Positions 52,071 through 61,913 of a stretch of 64,000 nt of DNA are shown one piece after another; within the stretch, counting starts at the first letter, position 1; every line of letters begins with the position of its first letter. Below the pieces are notes generated by a model, which was not told the origin of the DNA, made no database searches, and saw only the letters and a list, made by a program, of their open reading frames with translations. A program made the translations under genes and the position numbers. The DNA is from Priestia megaterium NBRC 15308 = ATCC 14581 (GTDB taxonomy: Bacteria > Bacillota > Bacilli > Bacillales > Bacillaceae_H): contig NZ_CP009920.1 of NCBI RefSeq assembly GCF_000832985.1, forward strand, positions 4,334,501-4,398,500, read 5' to 3'.

Positions 52071-52753
52071 TATTACAGTATATTCCTCAAACATTCAACG
52101 CCTATAAGGTCAAAGGCCATAATAATATTTATTCAGGCTATGACCAGTTATTAGCTTTCTTTAATAACACAACCTGGAGGCGTGATAACCCAGGGGGCAC
52201 GCGAGGATGGGGGCCAAGGGGCAGACGTAAATATAAAAACGGCACAGGGTTATTTGGTCACTTAGGCGGAGACGGTATCTTGGGTGATGGGGGCAAGAGA
52301 GAGCCATTCTTAATGCCAAATGGCTTATTAGGTTTAAGTCCAGATAGCGCAACACTTTACCCTAATTTGCCAAAAGGAACAATTGTATGGCCAAGCATTC
52401 AAGAATTCATTAAGGAATACAGTGAGGCAGCTGCATCCGTAATTGCTACTAATGAAAATCAAAGAACGGATGCTATGAAGTTATTAGCTTTAGCTGGAAA
52501 AGAACTTCAAAGAAATACGCGTTCAAATCCTGTATCTTCTCCTAGTGGCAATGCTTCAAGTGCAGATCAAGGGCAGCAGCAAGTACAGTCTATTCATGTT
52601 GAAAATAACATTACTGTTGCTTATTCAGGTTTGCCAAATAGGGATGATGTCATTAAGTTTGCTAAATGGCTGCAAGAGATAATGGACGAACAAACAGAAC
52701 AACAGTTAAGAGCTAAAGGAGTAAGGTGGGTAGTACATGGCCAGTCTTATTAA
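52071..52753 (+). CDS. Tape measure protein, exon 2
   Basis: Joined to exon 1 the reading frame is exactly 1468 codons (1467 aa). Exon 2 begins within the codon of GLLQYIPQTFNAYKVKGHNN, the conserved xGLxQ motif of soluble lytic transglycosylases, and goes on through GYDQLLAFFNNTTW to the C-terminal helix. No ATG/RBS at its start; TTG 52280 is not a genuine start. Exon 2 ends overlapping the distal tail gene by 17 bp. Confidence 0.92.
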
Positions 52754-54194
52754 AAGTTTTGCAGGGGTTAACACCCCTGACTTTTTAATTATAGATAAAG
52801 TTCATTTGCCGCCTTTGCCGCCTTCTGAACTAACATCTATTGATATACCTATGAAAAGCGGTTCACAGTTTGTAAATAAAAAGCATGGAAACCGAACGAT
52901 AACTATTGATTTAACCATTAAGGCACCTGACCGGGATAAAGTAATGTCTATGGGGGATCAACTAGCCGATTTTTTACATCATGATGAACCACAACCTATT
53001 ATTTTTCGGGATCTGCCAGGGCGCAAATATTATGCCATTTTAGACGGTGACACGGATCTTGAAAAGATTGAACATCTAGGAAAAGGCAGCATTAAGTTAA
53101 TTTGTCATGATCCGCACGGATATGGGGAGCAAAGATCTTATAACATCACCTCTGATACTACTATGTTAGTGAATTATGGTAATAGACAAACAGCTCTACA
53201 AATCAGCATGACATTCACTAAAAATGTAACTGACTTTTTTATAGCAACAGACAAGCAAAGCCTTTATTTTGGGGAGCCTTTTGATCCAACAGAAAAAACA
53301 GTAACCGATACAAAGCCAGTTATTTTAAATGATCCTGGCAGCAGCACAACAGATTGGTTACAAGCAACAAACTTTAATGTAGATGGTGGGCGTGTATTAG
53401 GTACCATTGGATCTAACGGTTATTCATTTAGCCAGGCAGGAAAGGATTATGGTACATTAAGCGGCTTATGGCATGGCGGCAGCATGGTACGAAGCTTAAC
53501 AAAGCAAATTCAAGATTTTGAATTAGAATGTCAGGTAGGCTTTGCATCCAGTAACAAAAATCAAAAGGGCAGAATTGAAATTTATCTGCTCGATATTAAT
53601 AATAATCAGCTAGGGAAAATAGCGATAAGAGACATTTGGAATAACTTAGATAACCCGCAGTTTGAATTTTGGGTAGGAAAAGTAAATGGTGGCGGTGTTT
53701 CTGTTACAAATACCTACGGGGCTTATAAAGGCGTATTTTCTGATTTTAACGGGATTATACAAATGGGTAGAGTCGGAAAGAAATGGCATTGCTACATTGC
53801 AAAAGTTGATCCTAACGGCAGAGCGCACACCAGACACTATAAAGCCTTTACTGATTGGCAAAACAAATATATGCAAAAAGTGGCCAAGATTCAGCTGCAT
53901 ATTGCTGCCTATGATAAAGAGCCAGCAGTAGATCAAATGTGGATCAGTAATGTTTACTTTAGAGAAATTCTATCTAAACAACCTAATCAAGTTGACTATG
54001 TTTTTAGAACAGGTGATAAGCTGCTAATTGATTGTGAAACAGGGGAAATTTATAAGAATGGAAAACTCTTTCTTGAACGGTTATATCCAGGATCAGAATT
54101 TTTACTTTTAGATAAGGCAGCAAATGGCCTTGTGGTTTCTGATTACTCAGCTATTAAGGATGGAAAAGTAACCTTTACAGAAAGGTGGCTATAG
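52737..54194 (+). CDS. Distal tail protein (Dit)
   Basis: 485 aa. The N-terminal 140 residues (PPLPPSELTSIDIPMKSGSQ, TIDLTIKAPDRDKVMSM and IFRDLPGRKYYAILDG) are the siphovirus Dit domain. A lectin-like (CBM/laminin-type) insertion at about 200-400 is probable, so this may be an evolved Dit binding host cell wall. Start ATG 52737. Confidence 0.85.
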   Translation: MASLIKSFAGVNTPDFLIIDKVHLPPLPPSELTSIDIPMKSGSQFVNKKHGNRTITIDLTIKAPDRDKVMSMGDQLADFLHHDEPQPIIFRDLPGRKYYAILDGDTDLEKIEHLGKGSIKLICHDPHGYGEQRSYNITSDTTMLVNYGNRQTALQISMTFTKNVTDFFIATDKQSLYFGEPFDPTEKTVTDTKPVILNDPGSSTTDWLQATNFNVDGGRVLGTIGSNGYSFSQAGKDYGTLSGLWHGGSMVRSLTKQIQDFELECQVGFASSNKNQKGRIEIYLLDINNNQLGKIAIRDIWNNLDNPQFEFWVGKVNGGGVSVTNTYGAYKGVFSDFNGIIQMGRVGKKWHCYIAKVDPNGRAHTRHYKAFTDWQNKYMQKVAKIQLHIAAYDKEPAVDQMWISNVYFREILSKQPNQVDYVFRTGDKLLIDCETGEIYKNGKLFLERLYPGSEFLLLDKAANGLVVSDYSAIKDGKVTFTERWL

Positions 54195-54200
54195 ATTCTA

Positions 54201-55697
54201 ATGTGGTATATTTTGAACAAAACTTATGATGCCGTAGGCGTTTTAAATAATAAGATTCCTAAAGGCTGTCCCATCCTTAGAGATAGCTGGAAAGGTCAGC
54301 TAGAGGATGGATATACGACATTAGAGTTTGATGTCTACGCTAGTCACCCACAAGCCAGCTTTTTGAGTAGGGGAGCTTTTATTATTTATACCGATAATCC
54401 AGATGGCTATGAGCTATTTAGGATTACAAAGACTACGGAGAGTCATGGGTTAGAGGAAATAAAAACAGTCTATTGTGAAACAGCAGCAACCCAGGATCTA
54501 ATTGGCCAGATTATTGAGCCAAAGTCTTTTGTCGGGGCCAGCTTATCCGATATAGTTAAATTTCTTTTGAGTAATACAGGATGGGAGCTAGGCGTTTGCT
54601 ATTATGATGAAATCATTTCAGTAGATTTTGACGATTACCCAACAGCTTTAGAAGCCATCCGAAATACGATTAAACAATTCGGTGCAGAAATTGAATTTAA
54701 GGTAGAATTCGATGGACAAGAGGTTGCGCGGAAAGTTGTAAATCTCTATGGAAAACGCGGCACAAAAACAGGTGTTAGCTTTGAATATGCAAGGAATTTA
54801 GAGGGCTTACGTAAAATTGAGGATGGAAATAAAATTGTTACGGCTATGATCGGTATTGCTAGTAATGAGGACAAAAACGGAAATCCTATTTTACTTATGA
54901 ATGCTCAAAAGAAACCTCCAAAGGGTTTTGAAGTAGTGGGAAACATGATTGTGGATGTTAACGCCCTTCAGGAATATGGGAACAATGGCGCAAATGTAGT
55001 CGATAAATTTATTGATGAAACTGCAACAAATCCAGTAGAGCTTTTTGATAACACAATAGAAGCCTTAAAAAAAGTAAATCATCCCGTTTTTTCATATGAG
55101 GCAACAGTCGTGATGATGGAGCAGATAGAAGGATATGAGCATACAAAGGTTTCTATTGGTGACACCATTTTTATAAAAGATATATCATCCGAGCCGCCTA
55201 CTTATTTAGAAGCTAGAATTTTAAATAAAGAATTAAGCACCGTCCAAAAGGATAAAGGATCTATTGTGCTTGGTGAATATGTCCCGCTTACAATTCAACC
55301 AATTCAAGCGGTAGAAAAGGCGCAGCGTACCCTTCAGTTAAAGGAAAAAGTATGGAATGCCACTATTGACCGGGCGAAAGAGGCCCAGGAAGGCGTAGAA
55401 GAAGTAAAAAAGCAAGTTCCTTATAAGGTAGAGCTTGTTTCTAGTAACGGCACAACATTTAAAAACGGCCTGATTGATACAGAGATAACAGCTATTGTCT
55501 ACAAAGGAAAAGAGAATATTACCGCTACACTTCCAAAAACCGCTTTTATCTGGACGAAAAAAGATAAAGACGGTTTTTTTGATGTGGCTTGGAATTATGA
55601 GCATGTAGGGATAGGTAACAAAATCACAGTTAGTTCGTTTGATGTTGTTCAACGAGCTGTCTTTACTTGTGATTTAGATTTACCAGAGGAAGAATAA
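54201..55697 (+). CDS. Tail-associated protein (prophage tail/endopeptidase type)
   Basis: 498 aa. LEFDVYASHPQASFLSRGAF, YELFRITKTTESHGL and YGKRGTKTGVSFEYARNLEG belong to the Prophage_tail (PF06605) family that forms the tail tip hub. Ends with an Ig-like segment. It starts 7 bp after dit. Confidence 0.87.
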   Translation: MWYILNKTYDAVGVLNNKIPKGCPILRDSWKGQLEDGYTTLEFDVYASHPQASFLSRGAFIIYTDNPDGYELFRITKTTESHGLEEIKTVYCETAATQDLIGQIIEPKSFVGASLSDIVKFLLSNTGWELGVCYYDEIISVDFDDYPTALEAIRNTIKQFGAEIEFKVEFDGQEVARKVVNLYGKRGTKTGVSFEYARNLEGLRKIEDGNKIVTAMIGIASNEDKNGNPILLMNAQKKPPKGFEVVGNMIVDVNALQEYGNNGANVVDKFIDETATNPVELFDNTIEALKKVNHPVFSYEATVVMMEQIEGYEHTKVSIGDTIFIKDISSEPPTYLEARILNKELSTVQKDKGSIVLGEYVPLTIQPIQAVEKAQRTLQLKEKVWNATIDRAKEAQEGVEEVKKQVPYKVELVSSNGTTFKNGLIDTEITAIVYKGKENITATLPKTAFIWTKKDKDGFFDVAWNYEHVGIGNKITVSSFDVVQRAVFTCDLDLPEEE

Positions 55698-55722
55698 AAA
55701 CATAGAAAAGAGTGAAGTGTTT

Positions 55723-56799
55723 ATGGCGACAGTAGCTACAGGCAGTATGACGTTAATCGATGTAACAGATGCAAAACAACTAATAGCATTTATCGGTTCA
55801 TCACAACAAAGACAAGTTATTTATAATCCTAATGGCGGTTCATATACACCGAACTATGCCAGCTCAAATAACGTGTTAACACCTCAATTGTATATTGCAG
55901 GGACTAACACAAATATTGCAGATAAAGCTAAATCAATTAAATGGTTCTATCAAACAAATAGCAGCGGCAATTTCACTGAAATTACAGCGAGTAATACAAA
56001 CTATACTCTAGGAACTACAGCACCTAAAACATTAACGATTAAGGGGAATGTACTTGCTTCTGCTAACTCAATGACTTACATGTGTGAGGTTGTTTACACA
56101 GATCCAGACACGGGCTTTGATGTAACTACAAAAGCAGAATATGAAATTATTAAAGTAACAAATGGTACAAATGGCTCCAATGGGGCAGCTGGTCAAGATG
56201 CTGTAAGAGCTGTTGTATGGACACCAGACGGAAATGTTACACGTAATTCAAATGGGACTGTCAAAGCAACTGTTGATGTATACAAAGGAGCTTCAAAGGT
56301 AACACCAACAGCTTTTAAATGGTATATCCAAGATCCTGCTGCTATAACGTCAAGCGGTGGGGATGCAGATGGGGGCGCTGGTTGGCGCTTACTTACTTCT
56401 ACTTCAAATGCAGGAGTAACAGGCTATACAACAGATACAATTACGATTCCAGCAAGTGCAATCCCTAGTGTAGAGGCTTTCAAGTGTGTTGCAACATATA
56501 ACAATGTAAAATATAACGATGTTTGTACAGTGGTAGATGTTAGTGATCCATATGTAGTTACAATCGTAGGGACAAATACTTTTAAAAACGGGCAAGGAAG
56601 TACAACTTTAACGGCTAAAGTATTCCAGGCCGGGGCTGAAGTAGATGCTGCAGGAACAGCTTTTACTTACAAATGGTCTATATATGATGCAAACAATGTT
56701 AAAAATACAAACTGGAGTAAAACAGGAAAATCAATTACCGTTACCGCAGCAGATATTAATGTTCGCGGGAATGTAACATGTGATATAGATAAAGCTTGA
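55723..56799 (+). CDS. Ig-like baseplate/tail protein
   Basis: 358 aa from ATG 55723 (AAAAGAGTGAAG upstream). The N-terminus ATGSMTLIDVTDAKQ parallels the next protein, so probably a shared attachment module. Several Ig/BIG-like beta modules (YKGASKVTPTAFKWYIQD, VFQAGAEVDAAGTAFTYKW) follow. Structural, surface exposed. Confidence 0.7.
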   Translation: MATVATGSMTLIDVTDAKQLIAFIGSSQQRQVIYNPNGGSYTPNYASSNNVLTPQLYIAGTNTNIADKAKSIKWFYQTNSSGNFTEITASNTNYTLGTTAPKTLTIKGNVLASANSMTYMCEVVYTDPDTGFDVTTKAEYEIIKVTNGTNGSNGAAGQDAVRAVVWTPDGNVTRNSNGTVKATVDVYKGASKVTPTAFKWYIQDPAAITSSGGDADGGAGWRLLTSTSNAGVTGYTTDTITIPASAIPSVEAFKCVATYNNVKYNDVCTVVDVSDPYVVTIVGTNTFKNGQGSTTLTAKVFQAGAEVDAAGTAFTYKWSIYDANNVKNTNWSKTGKSITVTAADINVRGNVTCDIDKA

Positions 56800-56801
56800 T
56801 A

Positions 56802-56828
56802 AAAGGAGCGGGAAACCGCTCTTTTTAT
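56802..56828 (+). terminator. Terminator between tail genes
   Basis: GAGCGG-GAAA-CCGCTC followed by TTTTTA. Confidence 0.82.
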
Positions 56829-56854
56829 TCGTTCTTGAAAGGAGTAAATAGCAA

Positions 56855-59551
56855 ATGGCACCTTTAGCAACAGGAACAATTTCACTAGTGGATATGAACG
56901 ATGCTATTGTTTCAGGAACAGCACCAGAAAACCCTACTGTTGGGACGTTGTGGCTAGACACAAGTGTAACCCCTAATATGATGAAAAAATGGGGCGGTTC
57001 TTCATGGGTGGATATTGGAGAGCTTGATCCTAACTATTCAGATACGATTGAAAACATAAACAAAAGCATTGATGATATTACAAGCGACAATGTAATTGAT
57101 TATACCGAACGGAAAATTTTAAAAGACCGTATTACTGAAATCATCGGTTATGTCATTGCGGATAATGCCACAACCCTGCCAGCTGCTTCTACCCTGGATA
57201 GTAGCGGTAAAGGAGAGTTTTATACTGTTCGGAAACAGGCGTTAAATGCGGGCATTTCAACAGCTGATGCAACTTATATTGAGGTAGCTACTCAATATAC
57301 GAATTTAAAAACCTATTTAGAAGGTCTTACACCTGTTGATGTTTGGGATCTATCCACGGCCAATAAAGCAAAAACAATCGCTGTTACAAAATCAACGTTT
57401 CGAGATAGGTTTTTGCAATACGAAAATGCAGTCAATGCACTAGTAGTTGCAACAGCTGCCAAGCAAAAAGACAATTCGGATGCAGCGGATAAGAAGGGCC
57501 AAGATGCCCTCGATGACTTGGGCCTTTACGGTGAGAAGTGGACGGATGCAGCAAATAAGGTTGGTCTATGGAAATATAAAGGTGATGAAACTAAATTCAA
57601 TGGTGCAGTAGTAGCTACAGGAACCGTTTTTGCACAATCTCTTTTACTAGCTGATTGGACAAATCTAGTTGAAAATCCTGACTTTGAAAATGATACCATA
57701 GGCGAGTTTCCCAACGGTTATTATCCGAGTTATGAAGCCAATAGATCCAAAATGAGAGTAGAAGATATTTCAGGCTTTCAAAATGGGAACGGATCAAACA
57801 AAGCTCTGGCCATAGATGCTTTATCAAGCTCTAATAATAGCATCTATGTAAATAACCTTATACCTGTTAATCCTGGCGAAGAAATGTTTATTCAAGCGGA
57901 GGGCCGCTATTTAAATACAGCTGGTTCGGGTGATGGGCGGGTAGGTTTTTTATGCTATGACGCTAAGAGACAATCATTAAACATCTGGAATACCCCGCTA
58001 AGATGGAATGAATCAACGAAAAGAACCGCTTTTGTTAAAAAAAGTGGTTCTTTTGTTGTTCCTGAAGGTACCGCCTATTTACAGTTTTACATGAGCTTTT
58101 CGTCTAATGGAGAAACGACAAACAAATTTTATGTAGACAATCTTATTTGGCGAAGAAAAGCGGGTGGCGATTTAATTGTTGACGGTGGCATTGAGGGCCG
58201 ACACGTTAAAGCTAAATCAGTTTCCTTTGACAGTTTACAAGGTGGTATCGCTCAATTTGGTGGATCAAGTAACGGAAATGGACGGATTGAAGTTTACAAT
58301 GAAAACGATGAATTAATTGCTTCACTGGATGCGGCCCAGGGCGGTTTTAGTGATTTATATGTAGGTAATTTTGATAGCCCTACAGTAGTCGAGTATGGAG
58401 CGGATGATATAAACCTTTTTGTCTCAGACAGGCTTTTAGAATATTCAGGGGCTATTGAACCTAACGATGATAACGAGGGCACAGGATGGACAAAGCCGCT
58501 TGCAACAGTAACAGAGGCTATAAGACGTATTCCAAAGTATTACGATGGAAAAGCGACAATTAACGTAGCTTATAACTCTTTGATGTATGAAAACTTTGAA
58601 ATCAGCGGATTTTTAGGTTCTGGATCTATCAATTTATCACTAGGTAGCGCTAAATTTTATGGAAATCCAGTGATTAAAAACAACTTGTTAAACATTTTTT
58701 CTACTGGTGGAACAATCAATGGTAAAAAGCTTGATTATGCAGTCGTAAGCTTATTACGTAATTCTTATGTGCGTTTAGAAAAAATGAAAGTCTATGGTAA
58801 TGGATCTAGCATGAACTTTGATACATCGGCAGGGTTCACAGAAATGGACCAATGTGAAACATATGGTGCTGATTTGGGTATTAGTTCACGTTATGGTGGG
58901 CGTGTTTTCCTCACTAACTGTAAAGGAAGCGCCACAACTTACGGTTTGCATTGCTATGGCGGGGATATTTTTGGCCAGGGAACAGCTCCAAGTGGTGGAA
59001 ATAACAATAAAGGTGAAGTTGCAGGGGGCCAGGTTCGCGGTGCCTTCACTTATGGAACAACTACAGGAGGCACAATGGATGCTCAACCTACTACTGTAAC
59101 TATTAATGCAAGTAGCGGTGATAGCTGGCGTGATAACTTTGGGGGCCAGTGGTACGGTCAAAATGAAGTTGTACAAGGTAAATGGGGCAGCTATGGCATT
59201 TATCGTGGCTTATGGTTCTTTTCATTGCCTTCTCTTTCTGGAAAGACAATTACTCAAATTAGAATGTTTGTACACCGTAAAAAAGCGGGTGGAAATGCCG
59301 CTCCTGTTACTACGTACTTTAAACCGCATACCTACACAAGCAAGCCGAGCGGTGCGCCTTCTTATCAGTCACCACAAACAACAGCAAGCTTTAAGCCAAA
59401 TGAAGGAAAATGGATTACTATTCCTAGCTCATTTTACGCTGGCTTTGTTAGTGGATCTTATAAAGGCATTGGAATTTATATTAACTCAACTAATCAAAAC
59501 TACTATGCAAAATTCGATGCAACAGCAAAATTAGAAATCACTTATAAATAA
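56855..59551 (+). CDS. Tail fibre/receptor-binding protein
   Basis: 898 aa, RBS AAAGGAG. N-terminal attachment (MAPLATGTISLVDMNDA, then NPTVGTLWLDTSV), helical region (60-230), a carbohydrate-binding-like domain (about 270-420), a right-handed beta-helix region (about 520-740; NDDNEGTGWTKPLATVTEAI is the usual entry strand) and a C-terminal beta domain (740-898). Likely contacts the host surface. Variable between phages. Confidence 0.8.
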   Translation: MAPLATGTISLVDMNDAIVSGTAPENPTVGTLWLDTSVTPNMMKKWGGSSWVDIGELDPNYSDTIENINKSIDDITSDNVIDYTERKILKDRITEIIGYVIADNATTLPAASTLDSSGKGEFYTVRKQALNAGISTADATYIEVATQYTNLKTYLEGLTPVDVWDLSTANKAKTIAVTKSTFRDRFLQYENAVNALVVATAAKQKDNSDAADKKGQDALDDLGLYGEKWTDAANKVGLWKYKGDETKFNGAVVATGTVFAQSLLLADWTNLVENPDFENDTIGEFPNGYYPSYEANRSKMRVEDISGFQNGNGSNKALAIDALSSSNNSIYVNNLIPVNPGEEMFIQAEGRYLNTAGSGDGRVGFLCYDAKRQSLNIWNTPLRWNESTKRTAFVKKSGSFVVPEGTAYLQFYMSFSSNGETTNKFYVDNLIWRRKAGGDLIVDGGIEGRHVKAKSVSFDSLQGGIAQFGGSSNGNGRIEVYNENDELIASLDAAQGGFSDLYVGNFDSPTVVEYGADDINLFVSDRLLEYSGAIEPNDDNEGTGWTKPLATVTEAIRRIPKYYDGKATINVAYNSLMYENFEISGFLGSGSINLSLGSAKFYGNPVIKNNLLNIFSTGGTINGKKLDYAVVSLLRNSYVRLEKMKVYGNGSSMNFDTSAGFTEMDQCETYGADLGISSRYGGRVFLTNCKGSATTYGLHCYGGDIFGQGTAPSGGNNNKGEVAGGQVRGAFTYGTTTGGTMDAQPTTVTINASSGDSWRDNFGGQWYGQNEVVQGKWGSYGIYRGLWFFSLPSLSGKTITQIRMFVHRKKAGGNAAPVTTYFKPHTYTSKPSGAPSYQSPQTTASFKPNEGKWITIPSSFYAGFVSGSYKGIGIYINSTNQNYYAKFDATAKLEITYK

Positions 59552-59572
59552 AGACTGAAGGAGCAAACAAAC

Positions 59573-60154
59573 ATGAAATTTGTATCTTTAAATATTGAAA
59601 ACAAAGTAGGAAACATCATTGAAAACATTGTGAATCATACATCTAAACTTGATCAGTTTGTTTATACAACAGCAGAGGGTGAATATGGTGTTTTATCTGG
59701 CTTCCAGGTAGGTTATTGCGTAGGAGAAGATAACTTAGATCCTGATACTGTAACACCGCAAGTTGTAGCCAATTATTTAAAACCGTTCAAAATTGAGGAA
59801 TTAGAGCAGCAATGTAACCTGGTCATTGCTTCAGGATTTGAATATACAAATGGTGATAAGTTTTTATATGGGCCAGATCAGCAAAATGATTTTTCTCAAA
59901 AACAAATTTTACTTTTATTAAATCCAGCTTTAACTACCGTCCAAGTTCAAACAAAGAACAACGGTATTAAAAAATATACAAAAGAAGAATTTATTAGCCT
60001 GGTCACTTATGCAAATTCCTTCAAGGATCAGCTTATTAAGAGGCTTGATAATCTAACTAAGGAAATTGATGAAACAGAATATACCGATGTCCAGGAGCTA
60101 AGAAATTTAACGTTTGTTGAAGATGTATCCATTCTTACATTAGATGCTGAATAA
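59573..60154 (+). CDS. Tail-region protein, unknown
   Basis: 193 aa, RBS AAGGAG. Mixed; QCNLVIASGFEYTNGDKFLY and YTKEEFISLVTYANSFKDQL suggest a DUF4376-like tail-assembly/fibre-associated domain. Position after the fibre gene agrees with a chaperone or baseplate role. Stop codon lies in the terminator loop. Confidence 0.6.
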   Translation: MKFVSLNIENKVGNIIENIVNHTSKLDQFVYTTAEGEYGVLSGFQVGYCVGEDNLDPDTVTPQVVANYLKPFKIEELEQQCNLVIASGFEYTNGDKFLYGPDQQNDFSQKQILLLLNPALTTVQVQTKNNGIKKYTKEEFISLVTYANSFKDQLIKRLDNLTKEIDETEYTDVQELRNLTFVEDVSILTLDAE

Positions 60155-60167
60155 GCATCTTTTTTTA
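60142..60167 (+). terminator. Terminator after tail-region gene
   Basis: AGATGCT (60142-60148) GAATA AGCATCT (60154-60160) then TTTTTTT. Confidence 0.88.
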
Positions 60168-60189
60168 ATTCTTAAAGGAGGGAGTAAAG

Positions 60190-60708
60190 GTGGAACAAAT
60201 TTTCAAATGGTTACTAACCGTTTCTGGTGGAGTAATCGCTTTTTTATTTGGAGCGTGGACACCCATGTTAAATATTTTGGTTGCGTTAATGGTTATTGAT
60301 TATCTGTCAGGTATGGCAGCAGCATCCATGAACGGGGAATTAAAAAGCCGTGTTGGATTAATGGGTATAGCCCGTAAAGTATTTATTTTTGCAATGGTAG
60401 CGGTCAGTCATTTGGTGGATCTATTGCTAATTGAAAACAAAATTGAAGTTGGTTATCTAGCTATGAGTGTTGTAATTACCGCTTATTGTCTAAACGAAGT
60501 GCTTTCCATTGTTGAAAACGCTGGAAAGATGGGTGTTTATGTTCCAGAAACATTAACCAAAGCAATTGCCGTTTTAAGAAGCAAGCCGCAAAAAGAAGAG
60601 GAAAAACCTGTTGCACCTTCAACCTTAGAAGTGCCAGCAGTCGTTGCACCAAATCCACCTATTGTTACAGCAGAAGTCAAAAAAGAAGAAAAAGAAGAAA
60701 TTAAGTAA
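60190..60708 (+). CDS. Holin (phage_holin_4 family)
   Basis: 172 aa from GTG 60190 (GGAGGGAG). Three hydrophobic helices (about 10-30, 62-85, 92-108), VALMVIDYLSGMAAASMNGEL and the family KSRVGLMGIARKV. A long acidic/Pro tail (about 130-172) is unusual. Forms the membrane lesion for lysis; followed by the amidase. Confidence 0.88.
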   Translation: MEQIFKWLLTVSGGVIAFLFGAWTPMLNILVALMVIDYLSGMAAASMNGELKSRVGLMGIARKVFIFAMVAVSHLVDLLLIENKIEVGYLAMSVVITAYCLNEVLSIVENAGKMGVYVPETLTKAIAVLRSKPQKEEEKPVAPSTLEVPAVVAPNPPIVTAEVKKEEKEEIK

Positions 60709-60736
60709 GTCGCTGTTTATGCAGCGGCTTTTTTAT
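60707..60736 (+). terminator. Terminator between holin and amidase
   Basis: AAGTCGCTG (60707-60715) pairs with CAGCGGCTT (60722-60730), then TTTTT. Confidence 0.8.
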
Positions 60737-60762
60737 ATCAAAATTTTGAAAGGAAGATGAAA

Positions 60763-61761
60763 ATGTATAAGTTTGAAAAATTACCGCAGTTAGTTGATAA
60801 ACGAGGAAAATTAGCTCATAAAGGTTCATACAGCAAGCGTACAAAAACTATTACTACCCGTGTATGGCATCATTCATTAACAAAATTATCAGCTGGTGGA
60901 TCTAAAATTGAATCATTCGCGGATTTTCATGTAAGAACAAACGGCTGGCCAGAAATTGCTTATCATTTAATCATTGATCCTAAACACGTTGTGAATGGCA
61001 AAGCCACTATTTATTACTGTGTAGATATTTCTAAGAAATCTTATCATGTAGGTAACAGTAATAACATTGGCTTGGGTATTTGTGTTATTGGTGATTATCG
61101 AACTGATAAACTCACTGATCCTACTATTCGTTCAATTGTTGATCTTCATAAAGCTTTAGTTGCTGATGGAATTGGAAAGTATGATAAAGCCCATAATGAA
61201 ATGCCTGGCTACTCTTGGAAAGCATGTTGCGTATTTGATTATAATAAGGCTTTTAAAGATGTCTTAGATGATATGCTGCCAGGATCTAAACAACCTGATC
61301 CAGTACCAGGGTTATATACAATTCAAGAAGGCGATACATTTTGGAGTATTGCTTTAAAGGATGGAAAAGAAGGTATTACTGTTGAGGATTTAATTGCTGC
61401 AAATCCTGGTGTAGATCCTAGTAAGTTGAAAGTAGGCCAAACGATTAAATTTGGATCAGCTCAAAATTCATATACACCAAAGCCAGAAACACCTAAAAAA
61501 GATCAATCAGAATATAAATATCCTTTACCTTCTGGAATACTTAAAACGGGATCAACAGATAAAACAGGAATTAAACAACTTCAGAATGCTTTAAATGCTG
61601 TTTATTTTAAATGTGGTACAGCGGATGGAATTTATGGAGCTAAAACAAAGGATGCTGTCGCACGCTTCCAAAAAGTTTATTTACCGTATGAAGTAGACGG
61701 CACGTATGGCCCAAATACGAAAAGTAAATTACAAGCTGTCTTGAAGTCTAAAGGTTATTGA
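60763..61761 (+). CDS. N-acetylmuramoyl-L-alanine amidase (endolysin)
   Basis: 332 aa from ATG 60763 (AAAGGA 8 bases upstream; ATG 60757 is too close). Amidase_2 domain (about 25-165; zinc ligands in VWHHSL, AHNEMPGYSWKAC), LysM (about 185-230; YTIQEGDTFWSIA), and PG_binding_1 (about 260-330; GTADGIYGAKTKDAVARFQ). Cell wall hydrolase of the lysis module. Confidence 0.93.
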   Translation: MYKFEKLPQLVDKRGKLAHKGSYSKRTKTITTRVWHHSLTKLSAGGSKIESFADFHVRTNGWPEIAYHLIIDPKHVVNGKATIYYCVDISKKSYHVGNSNNIGLGICVIGDYRTDKLTDPTIRSIVDLHKALVADGIGKYDKAHNEMPGYSWKACCVFDYNKAFKDVLDDMLPGSKQPDPVPGLYTIQEGDTFWSIALKDGKEGITVEDLIAANPGVDPSKLKVGQTIKFGSAQNSYTPKPETPKKDQSEYKYPLPSGILKTGSTDKTGIKQLQNALNAVYFKCGTADGIYGAKTKDAVARFQKVYLPYEVDGTYGPNTKSKLQAVLKSKGY

Positions 61762-61767
61762 TTGAAG

Positions 61768-61795
61768 TCCCTGCTCTTTGGAGTAGGGATTTTTA
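61768..61795 (+). terminator. Terminator after endolysin
   Basis: TCCCTGCTC-TTTG-GAGTAGGGA then TTTTTA. Confidence 0.85.
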
Positions 61796-61913
61796 TTCTA
61801 ATAAAGGTAACTGCTTTTTTATATTGAGATTAATCAACTATTCGTAGACAGTGAAAAACCTCCTAATCTAATGGATTAAGAGATCTTTTATATATATGGA
61901 TATGCTTCTTTAA

